Assembly (NCBI GenBank): GCA_030374765.1
Contig: JARGXX010000013.1
Span: forward strand, 1,302,001 to 1,366,000
Source of the DNA: Agarophyton chilense
Taxonomy: Eukaryota > Rhodophyta > Florideophyceae > Gracilariales > Gracilariaceae
Direction: 5' to 3'
Length of the DNA: 64,000 bases
The first letter of the stretch is position 1. Each line of letters begins with the position of its first letter. Below are positions 10,202 through 22,348 of this stretch, piece by piece. The notes beneath the pieces were generated by a model. It was not told the DNA's origin, searched no databases, and saw only the letters and a list, made by a program, of their open reading frames with translations. Both the position numbers and the translations under genes were made by a program.

Positions 10202-11239
10202 CAAGATGGATTCAACACCTCAAGTATTATGAGTACAAGGATATTTTATGTGGAACGGTTCAACAGTGGTTGCCAGAGGTGAACTTATTTGATGATTCCA
10301 CAGGGCTATACGAACAGTGCGCAGGTTAGACCAGTTGCCAAATGGCTTGGCTTCTGGGCGACCAAAATCACAAGCTAGTATCTACACGCCCGGCGGATTC
10401 GCTTCACATGAGGCCAGCTTGGCCTCATATGAGGCCAGTTCTATTTTCCAAAACATTAGTAAAAATCGCTGGTTTTCATACTGCAGCACCGTATTCTATT
10501 TTCTAAGTAAAATACTAATTTTCGAACCATGTTCTTCGTGCGTTGTATTACATACTTCAGACAGATCTCTTCAGAAACAGCAGCTCAGTGATTTCACGAC
10601 CGCTCGAAGACTGCTAAACACAGGTTTCAAACTTCGCTGAGTTCAGTGGAACTCGAAAACTCTTACGGGTGCTTGACAGTTTCTAAAATTTATTATGGTC
10701 CAAGTACGAAGTTGCGTCCTATTCAACAGCAGACAAAAGAAATTGACATCTGCTGAAGAAATTTATTTGTCAGAGATCACAATATGTCTAAAAAGTTGAA
10801 TAACGCAGATTGAATTAGTAGAGGGCTCAATGTATCTTGAAGTTTTGTTTATGCTTTTAAAAAAGGCCTTAAAAACGCATTTTGACACACCACCATCAAT
10901 TTTGTAGACTAAATGTTGTTCGAATTGTAATTATTTTACGCAGGTGATCTATAAAACAATCACGAGCGTCCTTTCTGTTAAATACATTAACAACCATATC
11001 ATTATACTTTTTGAATTCTGAACAAACACACTTTGACTTGCAAGTGGTGTTGTAGACTTTTCATCTTTCTCGATATGATTGAGACGGCAAAGAACCATCA
11101 AATTATCTTCGTTTTCGATTGGTTTCTATTTTGTGAATTTTGGTACCAGCCGTATATGATTTTTCTATTTCGTCTTCCTCTTTACATTTTCTTTTCAAAG
11201 TTCAAAAAGAATTTTAGTTGTTATTAATTATTCCGTTTG
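10202..11239. other. Left end of element A and AT-rich sequence, non-coding
   Basis: After the dehalogenase stop come 173 bp of flanking DNA, then the terminal motifs of element A (10379-10440) and ~800 bp of AT-rich DNA downstream of the transposase relic. No other gene was recognised. Confidence 0.5.
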
Positions 11240-12830
11240 CGACACTACAATAACAATTATGGTGTGTATTATTAAATGTGTGTCCGTACACAACCTTTTA
11301 ATGATTCAAAGCATCAACCACGCACATTGTCAGCAAAGAATTATTCATTCTAAAAACCCATCTTCCACTTCAAACATCTTTTTCACATTTAAATCATCTT
11401 GACGTGATCTATTAGGCCTATAAATTTTTGATAAAAAAGAATTGTACTCCTTGCAAATCTCTAAAATAGCAATAGAAAGAGAAACTTTCTTTGTTATTTC
11501 ATCAGTTGTCCTCCTTTTTTCACTAGAAATGGGAGTTTTTGGTTGGGTACTGCTACAAATTTTTATGAAATGTCTCCTCTAAAGGTCCACTCAGAGTACA
11601 GAAATCACCTCTTGATCTAATTCGGGCAGTTTCGCGACCGTTTACAAATGGTGGTCTCGTGCCACCATTGTAAGTTCGGAAAGATGTTTCATTGAAAATT
11701 TTCTGTTGACTGTTTTTACAACCCCAATAAATCGCATTCCTATTTTTAAACGTTCTCTGGCTGTTTCAACAGATGCAAAATATGAATCGGCACAAACGAT
11801 TTCATCAGTTGCCAACCAGTTTTCAACAAGTCTCATTGAAACAGCTCTTCCATGCGCCTGTTTCGAATCAAAAGGCTGTACATCTGGTTGCGTAGCTCTC
11901 ATTGTGATTTATGTTTTGAGAATAATTTCACTACTTCCACAACACACTATCTTACATTCACAACCATTTTCAGGTTTTCTATTAACAGCAGTATAGTGTG
12001 GATGTCGGTTTTCAATCCGGCTTCCTTATTTTCCATACCAACTTGACAAACATTTGATTGCCATATATGTTCAAACCGATTGCGTGACATGATTTTTCCG
12101 AGCTGCAGAGAGTCAATATATTTAAGAAACGTGTCCTTAGACCAGAGTGATCTTCTATTTGAAAACCCTAAGCGATTTATTACTACCATCAACCCGAAAA
12201 ACTTCTAATTTTCACCTCCTGCAGTCTGCTTTAAGCCTTATTCTTATAGACGAGAGTTGGTAGATCGAAATAGTTTTTCCAAATGAGCTAAGGGGAACAT
12301 CCTCATGAAGAAATCATAGGGAGAGAGTCCCGAGGGTGCGTGAATAGCGGAGATAAATCTCGAACAGGTCCCGTAATTTTCCATTGAGGCATATGCACTG
12401 GACCATTCAGAGTCAAGGATACATTTTCCGTTGTCCATTTCGGCGAATGAACTTCCACAAAGCGGTCTGGCGTGACAATATTTGTCACAGTTAGAGGGCT
12501 CAACGAATTCATTTTTTGACTGTCATCGCCATCCGTGACATTAGGCTGCTCTTCATTGTTCGAATCTTTGCTAGTATTATGAGCACCATTCATGTCCACG
12601 TTCGAATTTCGAATTGATGGCTTCTTGAGCATTATTCTGAACCATTGCATGATCCCCTGTTTTCAAATTGCAAAGTTTAAGAGTGCACACCTTCTTGCGA
12701 CGAGGTAGCTCGAAGTTTTTGGTGACAAAAGTGTGTCTTCGACTATTTTTTACAACAAGATCCACTTTTGTAGCACTTCCGCTGACCAGTTTCATCTTTC
12801 ATTGCATGCCAAAGAAGCGTGTACAGTCGC
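11240..12830 (-). pseudogene. piggyBac-like transposase (DDE_Tnp_1_7 type), decayed
   Basis: Fragments in three minus-strand frames follow the order of piggyBac-type transposases. They are SGLSPYDFFMRMFP and HLEKLFRSTNSRL (~12255-12345); FSNRRSLWSKDTFLKYIDS with KIMSRNRFEHIW (~12060-12170); then the catalytic-core stretch SMRLVENWLATDEIVCADS with YFASVETA and FIGVVKT (~11700-11850); then ARIRSRGD and SRQDDL further on (~11390-11620). The last normally leads into a region resembling NNSLLTMCVVDA (~11310-11350). Several frameshifts and stops separate the blocks, so it is inactive. The enzyme cuts and pastes the element that carries it. Confidence 0.75.
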
Positions 12831-12892
12831 TCTCTGATGTGATGAGACACGCGCGGGTGTTTGCTCTGTTTTCTACTAAACGTCGGGGATCT

Positions 12893-13336
12893 TGTGAAGG
12901 AGCAACGATTAAGGTCGAGTTCTGTAAGCCACCGGGGCCTGAGGTATCTCACAGACGAGACCGGTACGGGCTGACCTCAACTGGGCTCATTTAGATTTTT
13001 TATTTTTTATTTTGTGTAATAGATTAGCATTACAGAGCCAGGGAGATCGCAGGGCCTCACCATTTTTATTTACGTGGCTCGAGTGACGCTTCTCCTTTAG
13101 AGTAAGGTAGGCACCATTAGGATACCAAATAACCCCCTTTGGTATATTAGTTCCACCCATTGGTCTTCAAGCAATCGTTTCCGTAGCTCCAACCTGAATG
13201 AATACGCAGTAAACGCCAGCCCATTGCACCAAGTACTCTGGGAGTACCTTCGTCAAGGATACGAACCTTAGGACCCGCTCTACTATGCTACCCCCGGTCG
13301 ATATCCGTACGCTGACCCACCAGTCATTGCGTTATA
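12893..13336 (+). repeat. Gypsy1 5' LTR
   Basis: 444 bp, matched by 21712-22156, by 62354-62799, and in inverse orientation by 20989-21451. It starts TGTGAAGGAGC. Four bases after its end stands TGGTCTCCCGAC, a candidate tRNA primer-binding site. Confidence 0.85.
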
Positions 13337-13460
13337 TTTTGGTCTCCCGACTTAGAATCGTTTAGGAAGAATTGAACGGATCACAGGAACGAAGAATTAT
13401 CCGGATTCTAACCTTTGTTTTAATTCCCCAACGGACCAGAAGTACTGAAGCAACCGCCAT

Positions 13461-15560
13461 TATGGACGCAGGAAACACACCCAACCAACCAGACTGTAAG
13501 ACTTCCACGTCAGGAACAGGTGCCACTGCAACGCCGACGACGTCGCATGAACCTCAGGTTGATAATGTTAGCGACCGCAAGAGCACGGGACGCCAGCCGC
13601 AAGGAGTAATGACTCCCCTAGACGACCCTGAAAGGATTTGCCGAGAACCCACGGTAGCAGCGCGTTTACGAGAACTCCTCGTCAGGGCCACCTCTAGGCC
13701 AGGAACACCACAAGGAGAACCCCGTAAGACCGAAGGAGTTGGAGAGAACATTCCCACAGGTCTTGCCGACCTTCTCTGGCCCCGTCTCCATGAGCTCTGC
13801 TCAGCCCATGTGGATTCCATTGTAGACAGGCGATTCGCTACGGCGATCGCTGACCATGTGGATTACCTCATTACGCGAATCTTTTCCAAGGTCATGGAGT
13901 CTGACCTATTCATAAACTCTCTGCTTCAGTCCGTTCAAGGAGCAGTCACCAGCCAGTCAGGCAGTGCAGTCCCCAGGACCACTCCACAAGTCAACCATCT
14001 GGCTTCCATATGGCAAACTCCTGCTAAACTTTTAGAAGGGGCGATACTACCCTCCCCTCGCCGGGAACACCGTTAGAAAAATCCAGTGGAAGGACAATCT
14101 AATAGCACAAGAGAAGCTCTGCGTCTAGAATAGAGACAGATTGTTGGGCCCAAAGGACAATATGAGGTACAGAGACCTCAGGGTTCCTTCGGATCTGATA
14201 GAGAGATCGATCTGTTAGGTCCCCATCCCGCTGAAAAAAAGCGAAGTAACCGCAGAAGACAGAAGAACAGAAAGAGCAAAAGAAGAGATCGTTCGGACAC
14301 GAGTGATTCCGAATCAGCCTCAACCGAAACGACCGACTTGGAAGTGGATGACGCTTCCGTTAGAGTCCTCAAAACAGTGACAACAACAAACGAACTTATC
14401 CTTCAGGTTCTAGACTACTGGAATTACCGGCTGGCCGACAGGTCCGCGTAATATTCTGCTTTGGTGGCTCGCAGAGTTGCCAAATGGGCCAAACAGATGC
14501 AACTAACCATTACGGATAAGTTTCCGGGTCCCGATCCCATTGCTGTCCTTAGGTTTCTGAGTTTGTGCCGTACGGCCTGTGATCAGAACGGTGCCCACGA
14601 GGGCGCCGCTCTATACCTTTTCCAGTTCTTCCTTACAGGACAGGCGCGTGACCGAGTGATTTCGAAGATATCTGGCACAACTGACCTCATGGATGCTCAA
14701 TACCGTGAGCTCCTCAGGTCACACCCTCAGGTTGTTCACTACCTCTTGGAAATCTACGCCATGGATGACATTATAATAGATGCCCAATAGAAAGTAATAT
14801 TCTTTAGGCAGAGCTCCAACATGAACGAATCGGCTTTCGCAAACGACCTATGGAAGAAGGCTTACCGATTTGGAAACGTGTTCTCCGAAGGACGGCTTAA
14901 ACGTCACTTCATCACGGGATTGATCCCTGCCATTCGGATATATGTGCGCAACTACCACACGGAAAACCCGCAATACGCCTTCCCAAGGCTCGTTACCTAC
15001 GCCAAGGGTTATAGAAAACCCTAAAGGACCTCCAGACGTAGCGCTGATGTACCCGGAGGACACGCAACTCCATTGAAAACTCAACCAAGCCCATTTTGAT
15101 AGCTCCACAGAATCGGACATGGATTCATCACTCCATCATGCGAACTCGTGAAATGTTCTCGCGGTTAATTTCAGTGCTCCTCCGTCTGGGCCCCCATCAT
15201 ATAGCTCTCAGAGAACTACAGCGACCACTGGGCCACCTAAACCTAAGTATTCCCCCTTTCCTCCCCGCAAGGACGTTTTTGTTCGCTCCCCAAGGGCTTG
15301 CTTCCTCTGCCGTTCAATGGCCCAACCTTGTGACTGCACGAGGTATCGGCCTGAAAACGCACGCCAAAACGTCCTAGCCTTAAGGGAAGAGAATTACAGG
15401 GTGCGACGATCCGAAGAAGTGTTTAACAGGGCACAGAAACCAACCACAGGGACCCCTGTAAGCTCACGCTATGCGACGCCTCCGGATACTCCAATCAAAT
15501 CCACAAACATCCATGCTATTTTAAACCCTACGGACGACCCCGAAGATGAATCTTATCGTC
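13461..15560 (+). pseudogene. gag: Gypsy1 gag
   Basis: The frame from ATG 13461 (MDAGNTPNQPD) is followed by a serine/arginine-rich charged stretch (~14230-14330) and a capsid-like part (FPGPDPIAVLRFLSLC and LFQFFLTGQARDRV). A Cys-rich segment with CFLCRS and PCDCTRY lies near 15295-15350. Stops (TAG 14074, TAG ~14131, TAA 14449, TAG 14788, TAA 15022, TGA ~15150) and at least one frameshift near 15095 break it. The conserved capsid-like block identifies it; the N-terminal third is unremarkable. Confidence 0.65.
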
Positions 15561-15645
15561 AGTAAGAAACGGAAACCCCATAGGAAAACTCTTAGAGGGT
15601 CGACGCGAGGCAAATTCTCCCTTTTTCAGCCCCTGCCTCAACCAA

Positions 15646-18600
15646 TTGGACGTTCATGAGCCAAGGAGCTCCTCACCTCCCAATACAAACCAGTCACACT
15701 GGGCCGCTCAGACTGAACCAGAATTGGAACACAGGTACGACCCTGTCTGTATCCTCAGGAAAGATAATTTCAAAGTTCGAGTAACCGTTGGACTTCGATC
15801 CAACAACACTCGAGTGACTACAGTCGTAATGGACACAAGCACTAGTCCCAATTGGGTCCATCCTAAGCTACTCTCAGTTGGTTGGCAAGATTTCGTTCAG
15901 GCAAGGAAGACCCCCAGGATTACCGCTGCATCATGTAGACCAATGGAGATTAAAGGAATAGTACCACTTTACCTACAGTTAGGACAATTCAAAGTCCGCA
16001 CGTGGTTCCTTGTATGTCCTAGCGTGGGTGCTGAGGCAATCCTAGGGAATTTTTTCATCGATCCATACATTAAGGCTATTTATCCAGGCCTCACAAAAGA
16101 CGCATTCTACCACGCACCTTCCATCTCCAAAGTTGGCTCCGCCCCAGGGTCAAAATCTAACCGCCAACGAGCGATTATCTCCGAAAACACGAAGTCCAAT
16201 AAGGTTCGCTTGTCGAATGCCATAACGATACCCCCAATGACCCAAATGCCTGTATCGGTCTATACCCAGTCCCAAGGTCTCGTAACGATTCAGAACCCCC
16301 CGAAAACGGTTCTGAAGCACCTTACCTTAATGGCCAATGGAGTAATGAACATCCATCCCAACAGGCCCTTCTTGGTCACAATCAGCAACTTCAGAGATAA
16401 ACCCGTACGGTTACCTAAAGGTAAAGTGATTGGCATCAATCTACCTGCGTCCGTGGGCATTATGGAGGTCCAAATGGATAACCTTCCAACGCCAACTTCC
16501 GACCAGGACGTCGACTCTTGGGAGGGGACAGTCGCTATCGGCGCACAATTCGAATTCTATAGGCCCCAGGTACTTGATCTCCTCAGGGAATACCAGACCA
16601 TGTGGTCAGGTAGATTGGGCACAGGCAGAGCCATTACACACCGCATTGACCTTTAGGATGACGCTAGACCACAGTTCCAGCACCCATACCGTACAGGCCT
16701 GAAGGGTAGGGAAGTTGTCGCCGACCAGATGGACAAAATGCGCAAAGCTCACGTCATCGAGCTGCCGCCTCCTAACAAATCGGAAAAGGCAGGTCCCCTT
16801 GTCATCGTGACTAAAAGGATGGCTCCGTCAGGTTCTGTGTCGACTATAGGAAGCTGACCGCAGTAACCCAGAAGGACTCGTACTCGATACCACGTATTGA
16901 TGACTGTCTATATTTAGCAGGTCAAACTGCCGTACTTACCACACTAGACGCTTGCTCAGGATATTGCCAAATCCTTTTGGCCGAATATGCCGGAGCGCTG
17001 ACAACCTTCACCACCCATGAAGGTGTGTGCGGATTTACTCGTATGATCTTTGGTTTAAAGAATGCGCCAGCAACCTTCAAAAGGATAATAGACATCATAC
17101 TGTCCAGAGTCAAATGGAAATTTGCCCTGGTCTATTTACATGACGTATTCATCTTCTCACGTATCATGAATGAACACTTTTTCCATGTGAAGATGAGATT
17201 AACAACCCTACAGGACGCTGGAGTGACACTGAAACTTCGCAAATGCGCCTTTTTCCAAGCCTAGGTGGACTATCTCGGTCACATCGTCCTTCCAGAAAAG
17301 CTCAAGGTAGCCACACAAACCACGAATGCGATCCGCCAGGCTAAACCTCTCAGAACCCTCACGGAACTACGATCCTTCGTGGGCTTATGCGATGTTTACC
17401 GACGTTTTGTCCAAGGGTTTGCTAAATCTAGGCCCTTCCCAACGCAATGCTGAGTAAGAGAACACATTCGGAGTTTGAGGCCCTTACCGACGACCAGTAA
17501 GAGGCATTTCAGACCTTAAAGAACAAATTGTGAACCCACCTATACTGGCTTTACCAAAACCCAATAGGCCCTTTATCATGGAAACAGACGCCTCTAATGT
17601 CCAAGTGGAATGTGCACTACTACAGGAACAGGAGTCACCGAAGGACTGTTGAAGTATTGGATACTGGAGCAGAACGCTCAGCAGCGCAAAGCAAAACTAC
17701 AGTACCACCGAAAAGGAATATCTAGCCATTGTTTGGTCCGTATTGACACTCCGTCCATACTTCGAAGGAACTAGGTTTACCATTAGAAAAGACCACGATT
17801 CACTTAGCTGGTTACTCAATATGACCGACGCATCAAGTCGCCTCGCTCGTTGGCGCCTTAGGCTGTCAGAGTAGGCCTACGATATAGCCTTTAGGCAAGG
17901 AGTCAAGCACCAGGCAGCAGATGCGTTCTTGCAAATCAGTACCGACGAAACTAATGACACGCCATTGGGTGACCTGATTTTTACTCTCTTCACCGATGAT
18001 GGACCTTAGGGTTATATTGAAACGGATTACTTTATGGGTAAGGTCAAAGTGGATGATGCTGAGGTGAATTAGAATGAATTCTACCTCTTGGTCTGAGAGA
18101 CAGTACCGCCCAACTAGACGCCACTTCAGGTTAACGCGATAGCCCAAAAAAAAAGAGTTCCTCCCTATAACTATTGAGGAACTCCTACTGGCGCAGGTCA
18201 AAGACGAGTACTTCAGGGAAACTGCGCAATTGGAAGGAATCCCTGGATGCTTATTCGACTACGACCGATTCGGACTATTGCGTCGCCGCTCTTCCCTGGA
18301 TGGCGCACTCCAACGGATAGTACCAAGCTCACTAGGGGCTCGATACCTTCACTTTGCCCATTTCCCTCGCTTGGCTGGTCACCCTGGAGGCCGACGAATA
18401 TACCAAAACCAAAGGAAGTTCTTCTACTGGCTACAAATGGCGCAGTACCCATGGCAAACCGCCCGGAACTGTACTTCTTGCACACAGATCCGAGGGTCTC
18501 GCGCCAACCATTACTCAAAATTGAAGCTCTTCGCCGCCGCAGCTCCGATCGAATTTGTCGCAATGGATATATTTGGGCCTTTGCCTAAGTCGTCCCATGG

Positions 18601-20034
18601 TAAATGGTTTGTCCTGGTAATACCCGATAGGTTTACCTAACTTACCCGAGCCCTACCCCTACGGAAGACAACAGCCACGGATGTAGCCACGGCCTTTTAG
18701 TCCCACTGGGTATATCCATATGGCATGCCACTCTACCTCCTTACGGATAACGGCACCCAGTTTGTATCAAAATACTTCTCACAAGTTTGTGCTACCTTGA
18801 GTATCAAACATATAACCACAACGGCATACCACCCGCACACCAATGACCAAGCCGAACGCTTCAACCGTACCCTTCTGGACCGACTGCAACAATACGTATC
18901 GGAGCACCAGTTGGATTGGAAGGACTACGATGAGTCACTAGTTTATGCCTACAACACGCAAGTGCACGCTTCCACGGGGACAACACCTTTCGATTTAACG
19001 CTGACGAGATCGTCACCGCGGATAGCTGTTCACCTTCAGGAGTCTATTATACCCCAGGACATAACCTAAGGGAGGCCTCCTACACAGGCGAAGCGTTACT
19101 CGCGCCAACGCATCGACCGCCTTATCCAATCGGCTAGAGCTGTACTGACCAAAGCCCAACGGCGGTACAAGGTCAATTTCGACAAAACCGTCTGTCACAC
19201 ACCTACCTTTAGGAAAGGAGAATTGGTTTACCTGGACCGGCCACCGAAGGACCGTGCAGAATCGATGACACTACGCGGATACTCTTACCCCGCTCTACGG
19301 GACCATACAAAGTCCTTAAGGCCAATCAACATACCATTACGTTACTAATTGACGGCCTTCAGGAAACCGTATCTATTGACTGGGTGACAAGCGCCCTCAG
19401 CTCTCCCGAGTCACCAAAGTCCCAGCCCCTTGGCCCAACGAAATCACTACGACCTCAGGTTGACGCTCAAGTCCCCACACCTTCTAAGACAGTTTCCGCG
19501 GAACCGACAAGCCCCATACACCCAATGGTCCATTCCAATGACGATGACCCATCTCTTCCAATCAACTCCGATGGATTCGCCCCTCCGGACCACACTCTTC
19601 TTCCGGAGAATGAACACCAACCGGAATACGTGATTTAGCGCATCATCTACTCCGGTCGGGGAGAAGATGGGAATATGCGCTACTGCGTCCGGTGGTTTGG
19701 GTACACCCCTGAGAAAGACACTTGGCCAGAGTCTCGAACCATTTCGGCTAGTTTTATCGCCTGCTATTGGCACAAAATCGGCAGCACGGAGTGCAGCTTT
19801 CAAGAGGGGGCAGCCATTGGGCCGAATAATACCATAAACCCTCCCAAAACGCCTCTCGAAACGCCTCTCGACACGATGGTTCGCCGTAACTCGCGCATCA
19901 GGGACAAAGTCAGTCCTCAGGCGACACCCGTGAAAGATCTGGGAAGCTCTAAAGGTTCGGAAGTCGTCCCGGGGCACGCACGTTTAACAAACACAGGAGA
20001 AACTTTGGAAAAGCACAAGCATCATTTTATTTGA
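15646..20034 (+). pseudogene. pol: Gypsy1 pol: protease, RT, RNase H, integrase, chromodomain
   Basis: The protease has VVMDTSTSPNWV, with DTS for the usual DTG/DSG, and AILGNFFID. RT begins after a TAG at ~16654 (REVVADQMDKMRKAHVIE) and shows LTTLDACSGYCQI, GFTRMIFGLKNAPATF and ALVYLHDVFIFS, where the catalytic YxDD reads YLHD. RNase H has METDASNVQ and STTEKEYLAIVW. Integrase has H-x-H (HFPRLAGHPG) and CTSC zinc ligands, then D in AMDIFGP, D in LTDNGTQF and E in QAERFNRTL. The chromodomain (19640-19800) contains MRYCVRWFGYTPEKDTWPE. More than ten stops and several frameshifts, plus the Asp-to-His change, make it non-functional. Confidence 0.85.
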
Positions 20035-20464
20035 CTAACTAGCCGAGACCAAACAGCCCTCGCCATGATCTCAAGGTTCGCGAAAGCGCTCCGGACACCA
20101 ACAGAACTCACGAGGTCGGCGCAGGAGTAGTAACACCGTCGTTTTCATTGGAACCTACAGGAGCGAAACCGGGGCTTGGATTACTCGAGGAACCTACTGT
20201 ACCAATAGGACCAGCACTAGCAAGCCAAGCCCGCTTCTTCGGCGAAGATTCACCTCAATTGTCACCATTGGAATTCTCCCGGTCGCTCAGATTTAGACAA
20301 TACCAGGCATCCAAGTCGCCAGGAACTCTCTGGGACATAGTTTGTGCGTTGAGCTGCAGGAGAGTGACATAGCCGTCTTGAGATCCTGACCCTGTTGGAC
20401 AACCGCGGCGTAGCGCTCCGAGCGCCGCGCTCAAGAGCAAGCTTCCTTCAGGACTATCACAATG

Positions 20465-20900
20465 TCATTCGAGGCAGTAATACCAAAGGGATTGCGGAAT
20501 GGCATGATGCAATGCCCGCGGGTTTCGTCCGATGGTATGGTCATAACGGTCCATGGGGCGCTCATAAGCAACTTGGTATCCCGAAGAGCTCCCTGCTTGG
20601 TCGTTCGAAGCCATAGCGCCGCTGCCCACTGGCTGATCTGCCGGGAAATGGATAGGAAAACCGACGGAAGCGACAAAGTCCGGAGGAAGAATGGCGTATT
20701 CGACGGGCTTATAAGGCGACTGCGGCATCGCACGCGACCAATAGAGGAATACCGCAACTCGAAGGAGAGATAATGAAACCGAATCGGGTAGTATGACCGA
20801 CGTGACCCCGAATGGACGAAGCGCGCACCATGTTTCACGGCGGAAGATGCGCGTATGGTCGCCAAAGGAATAGCGACGGATAGAAAAAGCAGCGATGATC
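20465..20900 (-). pseudogene. Gypsy1 antisense reading frame between chromodomain and 3' LTR
   Basis: An open minus-strand stretch of ~145 codons lies downstream of pol, opposite in sense to the element. It contains IFRRETWCALRPFG and EYAILPPDFVASV. The 61-62 kb relic of the same family has an antisense segment with KILRETWRAMPPK in the same place, and Gypsy2 has a far longer antisense frame there. No known domain was recognised. It is short enough that chance openness cannot be excluded on its own. Confidence 0.4.
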
Positions 20901-20988
20901 CCTCCCTCCCCCGGTGCGCGTGCAGTACCTTAGGTGAATTAATTGCCAATCTTGCGCCAAGGGTCAGCTCTCAGGCACTGGTACCTCC

Positions 20989-21451
20989 TATAACGCAATG
21001 ACTGGTGGGTCAGCGTACGAGTCTCGACCGATGGTAGCATGGTAGAGCGGGTCCTAAGGTTCGAATCCTTGACGGCGGCCCTCCCAGAGTACTTGGTGCA
21101 ATGGGCTGGCGTTTACTGCGTAGTCCTACAGGTTGGAGCTACGGAAACGATGGCTTGAAGACCAAATGGTGGAACTAATATACCAAAGGGGGTTATTTGG
21201 TATCCTAACGGTGCCTACCGTACTCTAAGGGAAAAGCGTCACCCGAGCCAAGTAAATACTACTGGCGAGGCGCTGGGATCTCCCTTGCACTGTAATGCTA
21301 ATCTATCACTAATTAAACTAAAACAAATTAATAATCCACATGAGTCCACCTGAGGTCGACCCATGCACGTGTGGCCGTCCACGTGTGGTCTGTAAGACAC
21401 ATCAGGGCCCGGCGGCTTACAGAGCTCAACCGTTACCATCGCTCCTTCATA
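20989..21451 (-). repeat. Solo LTR of the Gypsy1 family in inverse orientation
   Basis: The reverse complement matches the Gypsy1 LTR end to end (start TATGAAGGAGC, end GCGTTATA). It lies 260 bp before the direct 3' LTR. The flanks CCTCC (20984-20988) and CTTCC (21452-21456) differ at one base, which suggests an independent insertion followed by LTR-LTR recombination. Confidence 0.7.
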
Positions 21452-21711
21452 CTTCCGAGGATAGTTGCGATGCGACGCCCCGTCGTGCCCAGGTAACGAG
21501 AGCAACTGACCCCCGGATTGGTCATAAGACGCCGACATGTCGGGCACGACACCGCTCGTGTCCAGGCCATTAGGCCCCTGAGGATCACGACTTTCCGACC
21601 CCGAAGGCAAGATTGGAGGTTCACCCATAGTTCCAATTAGAGCCAGACCCCCAGGAAGGTGGGGGCCAATTGGGACTTCGCTCTGACAATCGTATCCTAA
21701 GAAGGGAGATA

Positions 21712-22156
21712 TGTGAAGAAGCAAAGATTAAGGTCGAGTCTTGTAAGCCAACGGGGCCTGAGGTATCCTACAGACGTCACGTGGACTGGCCAACCTCAGC
21801 TTGAGTCATTTAGATTCTTATTTTATTTTATTTAGTGTAATAGATTAGCATTACAGTGCCAGGGAGATCCGAGCGCCTCGCCATTACTATTTACTTGGCC
21901 TGAGTGACGCTTCTCCGTTAGAATACGGTAGACAACGTTAGGATACTAAATAAACCCTTTTGGTATATTAGTTCCACCATTTGGTCTTCAAGCCATCGTT
22001 TCCTTGACTCCAACCGGTAGGACTACGCAGTAAACGCCAGCCCATTGCACCAAGTACTCTTGGAGTGCCACCGTCAAGGATAAGACCTTAAGACGCGCTT
22101 TATCACGCTACATCCGGTTGAGACCAGTACGTTGAACTACCAGTCATTGCATTACA
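21712..22156 (+). repeat. Gypsy1 3' LTR
   Basis: 445 bp, starting TGTGAAGAAGC and ending GCATTACA. It is preceded by a purine-rich tract and followed by GATCC, near-identical to the GATCT before the 5' LTR. Confidence 0.85.
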
Positions 22157-22161
22157 GATCC

Positions 22162-22348
22162 ATAGATGATGACGTAATTGATAAATTATGAAAGAATAGA
22201 GTAAGGATGAGGTTGTTACGAGGTTGTGGACGATCGTGCGTCATCGTTGAGATTAACGCCAGAAAAGAAGAGAGTGTTGGAAACGTGTAGGCACAAAAAT
22301 ATAAGGAAATTGAGAAAGTTTACCAAAAATTATCGATGTTGTAATTTT
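22162..22348. other. Internal sequence of element A to the right of Gypsy1
   Basis: About 190 bp of AT-rich, non-coding sequence between the Gypsy1 target duplication and the right terminal repeat of the piggyBac-like transposon. Confidence 0.4.

Larger units (their letters stand above)
12893..22156 (+). mobile_element. Gypsy1: Ty3/gypsy chromovirus, full length but decayed
   Basis: LTRs at 12893-13336 and 21712-22156 flank, on the plus strand, gag, protease, RT, RNase H, integrase and chromodomain in that order. The LTRs start TGTGAAG and end GTTATA (5') or ATTACA (3'). Outside the ends stand GATCT (12888-12892) and GATCC (22157-22161), a one-mismatch target duplication. A purine tract (AAGAAGGGAGATA) ends at 21711. 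Many stops and frameshifts, and clearly diverged LTRs, mark an old insertion. It interrupts the piggyBac-like element A and contains an inverted solo LTR of its own family at 20989-21451. Confidence 0.88.

Noticed and set aside
19447-19977. 176-codon minus-strand frame opposite the Gypsy1 chromodomain as part of the antisense gene
   Set aside because: It lies directly opposite conserved pol sequence and is best explained as a shadow of it; only the frame beyond pol was kept.
13461-20034. Many in-frame TAG/TAA codons in Gypsy1, several at likely glutamine positions, hinting at a reassigned code
   Set aside because: Other stops fall at lysine and leucine positions of conserved motifs, a TGA and frameshifts occur too, and PPDK and other host genes contain no internal TAG/TAA. 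Ordinary decay explains it.
21030-21075. tRNA gene
   Set aside because: A- and B-box-like strings are present but too close together, with no anticodon arm and no acceptor pairing. It lies inside an LTR.
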